From NCBI GenBank assembly GCA_002305805.1, contig DBQY01000014.1, forward strand, positions 17,518-81,517: 64,000 nucleotides of DNA, given 5' to 3'. Made by a program: the position numbers and the translations under genes. The stretch comes from Atopobium sp. UBA1382. GTDB taxonomy: Bacteria; Actinomycetota; Coriobacteriia; Coriobacteriales; Atopobiaceae. The notes under the pieces are model-generated. The model searched no databases, was not told the origin of the DNA, and saw only the letters and a list, made by a program, of their open reading frames with translations. Shown one piece after another: positions 20,124-29,145 of this stretch (positions within the stretch are counted from its first letter, which is position 1; each line of letters opens with the position of its first letter).

Positions 20124-20220
20124 TACACTACCGCAGGTCAGTACCCCGTACCTGGAGGCCCGCCGACTGCCCGACGGCCATCCCAGTTCGGGGCGAATCT
20201 ATGTGAAAGGTGGTTTTGAC
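20124..20220 (+). promoter_or_regulatory. rpsO promoter and leader
   Basis: TGG-TACACT (20121-20129) is an extended -10. The predicted leader of about 85 nt contains a short inverted repeat around GTACCCCGTAC (20141-20151) and ends with AAAGGTGG ahead of the ATG. In several bacteria S15 represses its own mRNA by binding such leaders; that role is inference here. Confidence 0.45.
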
Positions 20221-20499
20221 ATGGCAGTTTCCAAGGAGCGCAAGGCCGAGCTCGTCGCCCAGTACGGCGCCAACGACAAGGACTCCGGTTCCGCCGAGGT
20301 GCAGGTTGCCCTGCTCACCGAGCGCATCAAGGGCCTCACCGAGCACATGAAGGTCCACCCGAAGGACTTCCACACTCGCCGCGGCCTGCTGATGCTCGTC
20401 GGTAAGCGTCGTCGCCTGCTGTCCTACATCAAGGCTCGCAACATCGAGGAGTACCGCACCCTCATCAAGAGCCTCGGCATCCGCGACAACATCCAGTAA
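20221..20499 (+). CDS. rpsO: 30S ribosomal protein S15
   Basis: The 92-residue protein binds the central domain of 16S rRNA. DKDSGSAEVQVALLTERI and HTRRGLLMLVGKRRRLLSYI are S15 signatures. The start ATG follows AAAGGTGG; the frame is open further upstream but that part lies in the leader. The gene is followed by its own terminator and then pnp, the classic rpsO-pnp order. Confidence 0.97.
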   Translation: MAVSKERKAELVAQYGANDKDSGSAEVQVALLTERIKGLTEHMKVHPKDFHTRRGLLMLVGKRRRLLSYIKARNIEEYRTLIKSLGIRDNIQ

Positions 20500-20512
20500 A
20501 GCGGTTCTTCGG

Positions 20513-20539
20513 AGGGGCGCCCGCGGGCGCCCCTTCTTT
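20513..20539 (+). terminator. Terminator between rpsO and pnp
   Basis: A GC-only stem (AGGGGCGCCC at 20513-20522 and GGGCGCCCCT at 20525-20534) is followed by TCTTT. Read-through could couple rpsO to pnp. Confidence 0.85.
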
Positions 20540-20544
20540 GGTTT

Positions 20545-20582
20545 GTCCGCGAGAAGCGCGGACGGGCGGCCGCGCGGCCGCC
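20545..20582 (+). promoter_or_regulatory. Stacked hairpins in the pnp 5' leader
   Basis: GTCCGCG/CGCGGAC (arms 20545-20551 and 20557-20563) is followed directly by GGCGGCC/GGCCGCC (20565-20571 and 20576-20582). A third small palindrome AGACGG-C-CCGTCT follows at 20585. In E. coli the pnp leader hairpin is cut by RNase III and used for PNPase autoregulation; a similar use here is inference from position. Confidence 0.5.
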
Positions 20583-20628
20583 AAGACGGCCCGTCTGCAA
20601 TGGGGCAGGCGGAGATAAGGGAAAAGAA

Positions 20629-22863
20629 ATGGCAAAGGTTACACACGAGTTCGACCTCTACGGCAAGCACTACGTCCTGGAGACCGGCGAGCTGGCCAAG
20701 CAGGCCACCGGCGCCTGCCTCGTCAAGTGCGGCGACTCCACGGTCCTTCTCACCGCCGTGGTCTCCAAGGAGCGCAAGGACTACAACTTCTTCCCGCTGA
20801 CGGTCGACTTCATCGAGAAGATGTACGCCGTGGGCCGCATTCCCGGCGGCTACCTCAAGCGCGAGGCGCGCCCGTCCGAGAAGGCCACCCTCACGGCCCG
20901 CATGATCGACCGCCCGCTGCGCCCGTCCTTCCCGGCCGGCTTCCGCAACGAGGTCCAGGTCGTCGCCACCACGCTCGTGGCCGATCAGATCAACCCGGTT
21001 GACACCATCTGCATCATGGCGGCCTCCGCGGCCCTCACCGTGGGCGGCGTGCCCTTCGAGGGGCCGCTCGCCTGCGTGCGCATCGGTCGCGACCGCGACA
21101 CCCACGAGTTCATCGTGAACCCCACCTACGAGGAGCGCGACAACTCCGACCTCGACCTCGAGCTCGGTGGCGCCGAGGGCTTCATCTCCATGCTCGAGGC
21201 CGGCGCCGAGGAGATCTCCGAGGAGGACATGCTCGCCGCCATGGCCTTTGGCCAGGAGGCCATCGCCGCCTTCTGCGCCGAGCAGAAGAAGTTCTTCGAG
21301 AAGGTCGAGGAGGTCAACGGCCCCATCCAGCAGCGCGAGTACATTCTCGACGAGCCCATCCCCGAGGTCCACGACCGCATCTTCGCCCACTATGACGAGA
21401 TGGAGGCCGCCCTCAAGGACGCCGACAAGCTCTCGCGCATCGGCAAGGTCGAGGCTCTGAAGGCCGCCATCAAGGCAGAGTTCACCGAGGAGGAGCAGGC
21501 CCAGTGGAGCCGTGCCATCCCCGTCGAGCTCAAGTCTCTCGAGAAGCACGCGATGCGCCTCATGGTCGTCGAGACCGGCGAGCGCGTCGACGGCCGCACG
21601 CCCACCGAGGTGCGCCCGCTCATGGTCAAGGGCGACTACCTCCCGCGCGTCCACGGCTCCGGCCTCTTCCAGCGCGGCCAGACCCAGGTGCTCTCCATCT
21701 GCACCCTCGGCATGCTCAACGAGTGGCAGCGCCTCGACACCATCGAGCCCGTCGACGGCAAGCGCTACCTGCACCACTACAACTTCCCGCCGTTCTGCAC
21801 CGGTGAGACCGGCCGCATGGGCAGCCCCAAGCGCCGCGAGATCGGCCACGGCAACCTCGCCGAGCGCGCGCTGCTCCCGGTGATCCCGTCCGAGGACGAG
21901 TTCCCCTACACCATCCGCGTGGTCTCCGAGGTCATGGAGTCCAACGGCTCCTCTTCGATGGGTTCCACCTGCGGCTCCACGCTCGCCCTCATGGACGCCG
22001 GCGTGCCCATCAAGCGCCCCGTCTCCGGCGTTGCCATGGGCCTCATCCAGGAGGAGGGCAAGACCGTCGTCCTCACCGACATCCAGGGCCTCGAGGACTT
22101 CCTCGGCGACATGGACTTCAAGGTGACCGGCACCACCAAGGGCATCACCGCCATGCAGATGGACAACAAGGCCACCGGCCTCACGCCCGAGATCCTGCGC
22201 TCCGCCCTCATGCAGGCGCACGAGGGCCGCATGTTCATCCTCGACGCCATGCTCGACGCGGTGCCCGCCGTGCGCGAGAAGACCAAGGAGTCCGCACCGC
22301 AGATCATCAGCCTCCAGATCCCCACGGACAAGATTCGCGACGTCATCGGTTCTGGCGGCAAGGTCATCCGCGGCATCCAGGAGGACACCGGTGCCACCGT
22401 TGACATCCAGGAGGACGGCACCGTCTTCATCGCGGGCGTCGGCGGTGCCGGCGACGCGGCGGCCGAGCGCATCAAGGCCATCGTCAAGGTTCCCGAGGTG
22501 GGGGAGGAGTACACCGGCCGCGTCGTGGGCATCCAGCCCTTCGGAGCCTTCGTCGAGCTGCTGCCCGGCAAGGACGGCCTGCTCCACATCTCCCGCGTTG
22601 CCCAGGGCCGCGTCGACAAGGTCGAGGACGTCCTCAACATCGGCGACGAGGTCAAGGTCCGTGTTCTCGAGGTCGACGAGAAGGGCAAGATCAGCCTCGA
22701 CCGCATCGACAAGCCCGAGGCTCCCGCCGGTTCCGGTCACGCCCACGCTCACGAGGGCGGCGAGAAGGACCGTCCGCGCCGCGAGCACCGCGGTCCGCGT
22801 CGTCGTCCCGGCGACAACGGCGGCGACGATCGCCCGCGCCCGCGCCGTCACCACGGAGCCTAG
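20629..22863 (+). CDS. pnp: Polynucleotide phosphorylase
   Basis: The 744-residue enzyme degrades RNA from the 3' end with phosphate. Two RNase PH-like domains (about 1-230 and 320-550; FFPLTVDFIEKMYAVGRIPGG and SEVMESNGSSSMGSTCG with catalytic-site residues) are joined by a helical linker. A KH domain (IPTDKIRDVIGSGGKVIR, near 565) and an S1 domain (EYTGRVVGIQPFGAFVELLP, near 627) follow. The last 40 residues are rich in Arg, His and Gly, an extension likely to add RNA contact. GATAAGGGAAAAGAA precedes the ATG. Confidence 0.97.
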   Translation: MAKVTHEFDLYGKHYVLETGELAKQATGACLVKCGDSTVLLTAVVSKERKDYNFFPLTVDFIEKMYAVGRIPGGYLKREARPSEKATLTARMIDRPLRPSFPAGFRNEVQVVATTLVADQINPVDTICIMAASAALTVGGVPFEGPLACVRIGRDRDTHEFIVNPTYEERDNSDLDLELGGAEGFISMLEAGAEEISEEDMLAAMAFGQEAIAAFCAEQKKFFEKVEEVNGPIQQREYILDEPIPEVHDRIFAHYDEMEAALKDADKLSRIGKVEALKAAIKAEFTEEEQAQWSRAIPVELKSLEKHAMRLMVVETGERVDGRTPTEVRPLMVKGDYLPRVHGSGLFQRGQTQVLSICTLGMLNEWQRLDTIEPVDGKRYLHHYNFPPFCTGETGRMGSPKRREIGHGNLAERALLPVIPSEDEFPYTIRVVSEVMESNGSSSMGSTCGSTLALMDAGVPIKRPVSGVAMGLIQEEGKTVVLTDIQGLEDFLGDMDFKVTGTTKGITAMQMDNKATGLTPEILRSALMQAHEGRMFILDAMLDAVPAVREKTKESAPQIISLQIPTDKIRDVIGSGGKVIRGIQEDTGATVDIQEDGTVFIAGVGGAGDAAAERIKAIVKVPEVGEEYTGRVVGIQPFGAFVELLPGKDGLLHISRVAQGRVDKVEDVLNIGDEVKVRVLEVDEKGKISLDRIDKPEAPAGSGHAHAHEGGEKDRPRREHRGPRRRPGDNGGDDRPRPRRHHGA

Positions 22864-22889
22864 CGCGACGACATCCTCTGACGCGTAGG

Positions 22890-22955
22890 GGCGGCCCGGA
22901 TGTTCCTTCGAGAAGTGCGCTTCGCGGAACTTCTCTCCGGAACACCCGGGCCGCC
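22890..22955. terminator. Long hairpin downstream of pnp
   Basis: Outer arms GGCGGCCCGGATGTTCC (22890-22906) and GGAACACCCGGGCCGCC (22939-22955) pair almost completely, and inner arms GAGAAGT/ACTTCTC (22910-22916, 22929-22935) extend the stem. There is no T-run, so it may protect or process the pnp 3' end instead of stopping transcription. Confidence 0.55.
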
Positions 22956-22991
22956 TCGTCACTTGGCTGGATCGCTTGCCGAGATATCAGT

Positions 22992-23174
22992 GGTTTTGGG
23001 GTTTTCGGGGTAGTGTGCGTCTGAATCTCAGTAATCCCGAGGTTCTTCTCGGGTTTTGGGACTAACTTTTTATGTTGCGAGGCTAAAGCTCCACACTTCC
23101 CCGTGTTGTGGGCAACATCGCTTATGCAAAACCTCCCGTTCCGCGGTGCGGCATCAAACTTGTTGCCCAAAACC
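22992..23174. repeat. Family B palindromic element, copy B2 (183 bp)
   Basis: The element runs from GGTTTTGGGG to TGTTGCCCAAAACC and has the same length as B1, with GGTTTTGGG again at +60, TTTTATG at +77, GGGCAACA at +118 and ATGCAAAACC after it. Inside it CCCGAG-GTTCTT-CTCGGG-TTTT (23036-23057) looks like a small intrinsic terminator for pnp. The rest of the 497-bp pnp-rnj spacer contains the post-pnp hairpin and, near 23280, TACAAT as a possible rnj -10. Confidence 0.75.
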
Positions 23175-23360
23175 GCGGGAGAACGGAGAGGCGAGCGGAG
23201 CGTAGACGCCCGTTTGGTCTGAAGCCGCGCGATGCCGTGAAGCCCTCGTGGAACCTCTCGGAAGTGCGTCCTTCTCGACTACAATTAACCCGTATGCGAA
23301 CTGGCACGGCCTCGGGCCGTCTCATATATCCGTAGGACCACCGAAAGGAACCACCCAGGA

Positions 23361-25028
23361 ATGCCCAAGAAAGACATTGCGCTCAAGATCATCCCGCTGG
23401 GAGGCTTGGACGGCATCGGCAAGAACATGACCGCCTTCGAGTACGGCGACGACATGATTCTCGTCGACGCCGGTCTCATGTTCCCCGACGAGGGACAGCC
23501 CGGCATCGACCTCATCCTGCCCGACTACACCTACGTCCTGGAGAACGAGGAGAAGCTCCGCGGCGTCATCATCACCCACGGCCACGAGGACCACACCGGC
23601 GCCCTGCCGTACCTCCTGCAGGACCTCACGCGTAAGGTGCCCATCTACTCGAGCAAGCTCACCTTGGGCATCATCCAGGGGAAGTTCGACGAGCACAACA
23701 TCAAGAACCCCAAGACGCGCGAGGTCAGCGACGGCTCGACGATTACCCTCGGCGCCTTCACCGTCACGTTCTTCTCGATGACGCACTCCATCCCCGCGGC
23801 ATTCGGCGTCTTCATCCAGACGCCTGCCGGCACGGTCATGCACACGGGCGACTTTAAGTTCGACCAGACGCCGATCGACGGGCGCGGCCCCAACTTCCAT
23901 GCGATCAACAAGTTCGGTGCCTCTGGCGTCGACCTGCTGCTCTCCGACTCCACCAACGCCACGCGCCCCGGCTTCACGCCCTCCGAGGCCGCCGTCGGGC
24001 GCGACCTGCGCCATGTCATCAAGAACGCCCGCGGTCGCGTCTTTGTCGCCGCGTTCTCCAGCCACATCCACCGTCTGCAGCAGATCTGCGACGCTTCGGT
24101 CGCGGTCGGTCGCAAGGTCGTGGTGACCGGTCGATCCATGCTCACCAACACCAAGGTCGCGCGTGAGCTGGGTTACCTCAGGATCGACGAGGAGAACATC
24201 ATCGACGCCTACGACGTCGACCGCATTCCCGACGAGAAGGTCGTGGTGCTGTGCACTGGCAGCCAGGGCGAGCCGCTCTCCGCCCTCGCGCGCATGGCCA
24301 CCGGCGAGCACAAGTCGCTCTCCATCCACGAGTCCGACACGGTGATCATCTCGGCCACGCCCATCCCGGGCAACGAGAAGAGCGTCCAGTCGATCATCAA
24401 CGCCCTCTCAAAGATCGGCTGCGAGATCTACGACAAGTCCAAGGGCACGGTTCACGTCTCTGGCCACGCGAGCCAGGAGGAGCTCAAGCTCATGCTCGCC
24501 ATGGCCAGGCCCCGCGCCTTCATGCCCGTCCACGGTGAGGCCCAGCACCTGCGCGCCCACGCGGAGCTCGCCCAGCAGATGGGCGTCCCCGAGAGCCGCA
24601 TCTTCGTCCTCGACAACGGCGACTCGCTCGAGATGATCAAGCACAAGGTCCGTCGCGGCCGCGCCGTCGAGTCCGGCGTGGTCTACGTCGACGGCGGCAC
24701 CGTCACCGAGGCGAACCCTGTGGTGCTGCGCGACCGTCAGAAGCTCGGCGCCGACGGCGTGATCACGGCGAGCGTGGTCATCTCCAAGCACGGCCGCTCC
24801 ATCTCGGCGGTGGAGGTCTTCGGCCGCGGGCTCTCCTCCTCGGCCGACGAGCTGCTGGTGGGGGAGGCGCAGGAGGTGGTTCGCGCCCAGGTTGCCAAGC
24901 TCGCCGTCGAGGGCGGCGGCGCGAGCATCGACGCCCTGCGTCGCGGCGTGAGGAACGCCCTCTCCAACCTGCTGTGGAACAAGACGCGCACGCGTCCGAT
25001 GGTCATTCCGGTCGTCATGGAGGTCTAA
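23361..25028 (+). CDS. rnj: Ribonuclease J
   Basis: The 555-residue metallo-beta-lactamase/beta-CASP nuclease has endo- and 5'-exonuclease activity in the family. The metal motif is HGHEDHTG (His73, His75, Asp77, His78), with HTGDFKFD and the beta-CASP segment (SDSTNATRPGFTPSE) following; the C-terminal domain is present. A possible -10 (TACAAT, 23280-23285) lies upstream and the ATG follows GAAAGGAACC. With pnp before it and rny later, the window carries a Gram-positive type mRNA decay set. ftsK follows after 4 nt. Confidence 0.95.
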   Translation: MPKKDIALKIIPLGGLDGIGKNMTAFEYGDDMILVDAGLMFPDEGQPGIDLILPDYTYVLENEEKLRGVIITHGHEDHTGALPYLLQDLTRKVPIYSSKLTLGIIQGKFDEHNIKNPKTREVSDGSTITLGAFTVTFFSMTHSIPAAFGVFIQTPAGTVMHTGDFKFDQTPIDGRGPNFHAINKFGASGVDLLLSDSTNATRPGFTPSEAAVGRDLRHVIKNARGRVFVAAFSSHIHRLQQICDASVAVGRKVVVTGRSMLTNTKVARELGYLRIDEENIIDAYDVDRIPDEKVVVLCTGSQGEPLSALARMATGEHKSLSIHESDTVIISATPIPGNEKSVQSIINALSKIGCEIYDKSKGTVHVSGHASQEELKLMLAMARPRAFMPVHGEAQHLRAHAELAQQMGVPESRIFVLDNGDSLEMIKHKVRRGRAVESGVVYVDGGTVTEANPVVLRDRQKLGADGVITASVVISKHGRSISAVEVFGRGLSSSADELLVGEAQEVVRAQVAKLAVEGGGASIDALRRGVRNALSNLLWNKTRTRPMVIPVVMEV

Positions 25029-25032
25029 GTCC

Positions 25033-27534
25033 ATGCCCGCCAAACGCACCTCAAACGCAGCCAAGAAAGGCGGCGCGTCCCGCTCGCGCTCGGCACGCCG
25101 CGCCCCCCGTAACGCCCCGTCGACGGTCGTCGGGACCGTTCGCGGCGACATCATCGGCATCGTGCTCGTCGTTCTTGCCCTGGCCCTGATCGCGACGATT
25201 GTGGTGCCCACCACCGCGGTCGTCTCGAGCGCGCTGCGCGACTTCCTCGCGCTCTCCTTCGGTGTTGGCGCACCGCTCGTTCCGCTTGCCCTGCTCGCCT
25301 TCGCCGCCACCTTCTTCGTGGACGGGGAGGGAGGCGTCTCCGGGCGCGTGGCGCTCGGTCTGGCCCTGATCGTCCTCGCCGTCCTCGCCATGGTGTCGCT
25401 CAACCTCACGGACGCCACCGCGTCGCCGGAGGAGATCTTCTCGCCGATCGCCGTCCGCCTGACTGGCGGTTACGTCGGCAGCGCGGTTGCCTACTGCCTG
25501 CTCGAGCTGGTCGGCTCGGTCGTCGGCAACATCATCCTCGCCGGCCTCGCCGTCACCGGCGTCGTCGTCTGCGGATTCTCCATCTCTGGCGCGGTCACAC
25601 GGGCGCGCGAGCGTCTCGCGGCCGCCGCGCAGGACCACGAGGAGCGCGTCCGCACGCGTCGCGAGCGACAGATCATCGACGCGGCCGCGGACGAGGAACT
25701 CCGCGGTGCCCCGGCGGAGGCGTCCCTCTTCGACGGGGAGGTGCCCGAGGGCGCCACGACCTTCATCGGCAACCGAAAGACCAGCGTGCTCAAGCGCGTC
25801 CCGCGGCGCGCCCAGGCGACTCAGGGCCGTGCCACCCTACTCGGTGTCGAGGATGCGACGGCCGACGCGGCGGGCGCGCCCTCGACCGTCGCCGCTCCCG
25901 TCGCCGACGTCGCGAAGGCCGCGTCCATCCCCGCTTTTCTCGACCGCTCTGGACGCAAGGGGAAGGACGCCTCCAAGACCAGGGCCGCCAAGGCGTCCGC
26001 CCCGAAGGCTTCCTCCAATGCGGAGAAGCCGCCCGCGAGCCTCTCGCGCCCTGGGGACGGCGACGAGTCCTACCAGCTGCCGCCCCTCTCCATCCTGCGC
26101 GAGAACCCCGACGCCGGTGGCGCTTACGCCGGCGAGGCAGAGCTCGCGGCCACGGCCGAGCGCCTCCAGGGTACGCTCGAGGAGTTTGGCCTCACCTCCC
26201 GCGTGGCCGGCTGGATCGCCGGCCCCTCGGTCACCACGTTCAAGATCTCCATGGGCGAGGGCGAGCGCGTGAGCAAGATCGTCAACCTCGAGGATGACAT
26301 CGCGCTCTCGCTCGCTGCTAAGTCCGTGCGCATCTTCGCGCCAATCCCCGGCACCTCGCTTGTGGGCATCGAGATTCCCAACGAGAAGCCCCAGCCGGTG
26401 TTCCTCTCCGACGTGCTGCCCTATGCCACTGGCGGGCCGCTCGACTGCGCCTTCGGGCGCGACTCCGAGGGCCGTCCCATCGTGGTGGACCTCGCGGGCC
26501 TGCCGCACCTGCTCGTCGCCGGCACCACGGGCTCCGGCAAGTCGGTCCTGCTCAACGCCATCATCATGTCGATGCTCATGCGTTCGACGCCCGAGCAGGT
26601 CCGCCTCATCATGGTGGACCCCAAGCGCGTGGAGTTCACGGGCTACGCGGGTCTGCCGCACCTCTACGTTCCGGTCGTCACCGAGCCGCGCCAGGCTGCG
26701 AGCGCCCTGCAGTGGGGCGTCACCGAGATGGAGCGCCGCCTCAAGGTCTTCGAGCACTACAAGGTCCGCGACATCAAGACCTTCAACAAGAACGTGGACG
26801 GCGACAAGTACGCGGAGATGGAGAACCCGCCCAAGCACATGCCGTACTTCGTGATCGTTATCGACGAGCTCGCCGACCTCATGATGGTCGCCGGGAAGGA
26901 CGTGGAGTCCTCGATCGTGCGCATCGCCCAGCTCGGGCGCGCGGCCGGCATTCACCTGATCGTGGCCACGCAGCGTCCCTCCGCTGACGTCGTCACGGGC
27001 CTCATCCGCGCCAACATCGACAACCGCGTGGCGCTCTCGGTCGACAACTCCATCAACTCGCGCATCATCCTCGACCAGAAGGGCGCCGAGCAGCTGCTCG
27101 GTCGGGGAGACATGCTCGTCAAGCTCCGCGGCAAGAAGCCGCGGCGCGCCCAGGGCTGTTGGGTCTCTGACGAGGAGATCGAGAAGACCGTCGAGTTCAT
27201 TCGCGGACAGGTCACGGCCGACTACCACGAGGACATCCTGACCGCCGTCGTGCCTACCACGCCCGGCGGCGCGGAGCCGGGGGCACCTAGGGACGACGAC
27301 CCGCTCGTCTGGGAGGCCGCACGCATCGTCGTGGAGTCTCAGCTTGGCTCCACCTCGGGCCTGCAGCGCGCCCTCTCCGTGGGCTATGCCCGCGCCGGTC
27401 GCATCATGGATATGCTCGAGGCCAAGGGCGTCGTCGGGCCGGCTAATGGCTCCAAGCCGCGCGACGTGCTGCTCGACAAGGACGCGCTCGAGGAGCTCCG
27501 CGTCCAAGAGGCTGCCTATCAGGGGGTGGAGTGA
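25033..27534 (+). CDS. ftsK: DNA translocase FtsK/SpoIIIE
   Basis: The 833-residue hexameric motor pumps chromosomal DNA through the closing septum. An N-terminal basic tail is followed by four hydrophobic segments (about 38-190), a variable linker, then the motor with AGTTGSGKSV (Walker A, near 495), VIVIDELADLMM (Walker B) and IHLIVATQRPSADVVTGLI. The C-terminal winged-helix gamma domain (GLQRALSVGYARAGRIMD) would read KOPS/SRS-type sequences. It lies 4 nt after rnj and 1 nt before the next gene. Confidence 0.96.
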   Translation: MPAKRTSNAAKKGGASRSRSARRAPRNAPSTVVGTVRGDIIGIVLVVLALALIATIVVPTTAVVSSALRDFLALSFGVGAPLVPLALLAFAATFFVDGEGGVSGRVALGLALIVLAVLAMVSLNLTDATASPEEIFSPIAVRLTGGYVGSAVAYCLLELVGSVVGNIILAGLAVTGVVVCGFSISGAVTRARERLAAAAQDHEERVRTRRERQIIDAAADEELRGAPAEASLFDGEVPEGATTFIGNRKTSVLKRVPRRAQATQGRATLLGVEDATADAAGAPSTVAAPVADVAKAASIPAFLDRSGRKGKDASKTRAAKASAPKASSNAEKPPASLSRPGDGDESYQLPPLSILRENPDAGGAYAGEAELAATAERLQGTLEEFGLTSRVAGWIAGPSVTTFKISMGEGERVSKIVNLEDDIALSLAAKSVRIFAPIPGTSLVGIEIPNEKPQPVFLSDVLPYATGGPLDCAFGRDSEGRPIVVDLAGLPHLLVAGTTGSGKSVLLNAIIMSMLMRSTPEQVRLIMVDPKRVEFTGYAGLPHLYVPVVTEPRQAASALQWGVTEMERRLKVFEHYKVRDIKTFNKNVDGDKYAEMENPPKHMPYFVIVIDELADLMMVAGKDVESSIVRIAQLGRAAGIHLIVATQRPSADVVTGLIRANIDNRVALSVDNSINSRIILDQKGAEQLLGRGDMLVKLRGKKPRRAQGCWVSDEEIEKTVEFIRGQVTADYHEDILTAVVPTTPGGAEPGAPRDDDPLVWEAARIVVESQLGSTSGLQRALSVGYARAGRIMDMLEAKGVVGPANGSKPRDVLLDKDALEELRVQEAAYQGVE

Positions 27535-27535
27535 C

Positions 27536-29110
27536 ATGGCGCTTCCCCGTTTCAGCGAGGCGCTCGCGCTTCGGAGGCGCGAGCTCGGTCTGAGCATCGC
27601 CCAGGCATCGCGTACGCTCAAGCTGCGCGAGGACGTGCTCGTCGCCTTCGAGGAGGGCGACTTCGAGCACATGCCGCAGAGCGGCTACGCCCAGGGAATG
27701 CTCTCGAGCTACGCTCGCTACCTCGGACTCAACGCTCGTGAGATCGTCGACCTCTTCCAGGAAGAGGTCTACGAGTATCGCCACGGCACCTCCTCTCACG
27801 AGTTGCGCCGCAGGACGCGCCAGACCCAATCGGGTCGCGGCCTGTCCGGCTACGACATGCCCAACGAGGTGGAGTCGCGCCCCAAGGCCTATGTCGAGTA
27901 CCGACCACTGCTGCCCTCCGGCGGCGGTCCGGCCGGTGACCTCGGCGACTTTGCCACGACCGCTCCCGCTCGCCCGAGGGGCTCGGTGCCCCTGGCGGGC
28001 GCCGGTACCCCGGTCCCCGGGACGAGGGGGTACTCCGGCACACAGCGCCCCTACAACGCCCCCTCCACGCGCGAGCGCGCCACGTCGAGCACCGCCCGGC
28101 GTCGGCCGCCCTCATCGCGGCGCGCCCGGGGCGACCAGGCGGGCAGGCTGCTCGACGAGCGCCAGTACCGTGCGCCCCAGCGTGACGACGTCGACTCCTC
28201 GGCTCGCACCGGCAGGCTCTACCTGCGTGACGACGTGAGCACTAGGCGGGTCCGAGCGGGCGAGTACACCGACGACCTCCGTCTCGACGATCGCCCCCGG
28301 CCCTCGGTGCCGGCGTCCACGGTCTCGGGCAGGCGCTCTTCTCGCAACATCGCGAACATCGAGCGTCCCAACGTGCGGCGCCGCCCGGTGCGCGGTCGTG
28401 GTTCGTCCGGGCGCCCGCCGGTGCGCGGCGGTCTCGTGGCACAGTTCCTCTCCGATCCCCGCCGAGCCCTGTTCGCCCTCATCCTGCTGCTCGCCGTCGT
28501 GCTTACGGCCATCGTGCTCTTCTCGGTGAGCTCGTGCGTCAACGCTCGCAACCAGAGCGCTGAGCCCACGCAGGTCGTCCCCGTTCAGGGCGCCGACGAT
28601 GCGGATTCCGCGGACGATTCGGATACCGCGGATGACCAGGACGCGGACGAGCCGGCCGCCGACGCCGCCGACGAGGGGACGGACGGGCAGGATGACGCAG
28701 ACGCGGCCGACGACGCCTCCGCGGATGCGGACGCCACGGGTGATGCCGACGCTGACGCGCCCGCCGAGCCCGAGGAGACCGTCGTCGAGGTGCGCGTCGA
28801 GAGCGGCTCGGTCTCGTGGGTGGAGATCACCTGCGACGGCAAGAGCGAGGTCGCCGACAGCATAACCGGGCCCTGGAGTCAGACCTATACGGTCTACGAC
28901 TCGATCACCATCCAGGTGGCCAACCCCGACGTCGTCACGGTCTCCAAGAACGGGGAGCAGGTCGAGCTCTCGCCGCGCGCGGGCGGTCTGGGGTCGGTCA
29001 CGATTGAGGGGACGCCACGACCCGACGACGCCGAGGCGACGTCGGACGGAACCAATGACGAGGGCACGGCGGAGGATGGCTCGACCGACGCCGCCGGCGC
29101 CCAGCAGTAG
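27536..29110 (+). CDS. RodZ-like helix-turn-helix membrane protein
   Basis: The 524-residue protein has an N-terminal HTH_25 domain (FSEALALRRRELGLSIAQAS, residues 6-75), a long Arg/Pro-rich cytoplasmic linker, one transmembrane helix (about 310-333), an Asp/Ala-rich low-complexity stretch (about 352-415) and a C-terminal extracellular DUF4115-like domain (VVEVRVESGSVSWVEITCDG). This is the RodZ layout, a cell-shape factor linking MreB to the wall, though similar proteins occur in cells of other shapes. The start ATG at 27536 follows AGGGGGTGGAGTGAC at the ftsK stop. Confidence 0.82.
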   Translation: MALPRFSEALALRRRELGLSIAQASRTLKLREDVLVAFEEGDFEHMPQSGYAQGMLSSYARYLGLNAREIVDLFQEEVYEYRHGTSSHELRRRTRQTQSGRGLSGYDMPNEVESRPKAYVEYRPLLPSGGGPAGDLGDFATTAPARPRGSVPLAGAGTPVPGTRGYSGTQRPYNAPSTRERATSSTARRRPPSSRRARGDQAGRLLDERQYRAPQRDDVDSSARTGRLYLRDDVSTRRVRAGEYTDDLRLDDRPRPSVPASTVSGRRSSRNIANIERPNVRRRPVRGRGSSGRPPVRGGLVAQFLSDPRRALFALILLLAVVLTAIVLFSVSSCVNARNQSAEPTQVVPVQGADDADSADDSDTADDQDADEPAADAADEGTDGQDDADAADDASADADATGDADADAPAEPEETVVEVRVESGSVSWVEITCDGKSEVADSITGPWSQTYTVYDSITIQVANPDVVTVSKNGEQVELSPRAGGLGSVTIEGTPRPDDAEATSDGTNDEGTAEDGSTDAAGAQQ

Positions 29111-29145
29111 CGCAGCAGACGGGCTTGCCCGGGAAAGGACCAAAG

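Noticed and set aside
20128..22962. A 944-codon open frame on the strand opposite rpsO and pnp
   Set aside because: It mirrors the codon pattern of pnp, has no ribosome binding site and its translation is low-complexity (Ala/Leu/Asp/Gly). Long antisense frames are expected at this GC content and occur opposite many genes here.
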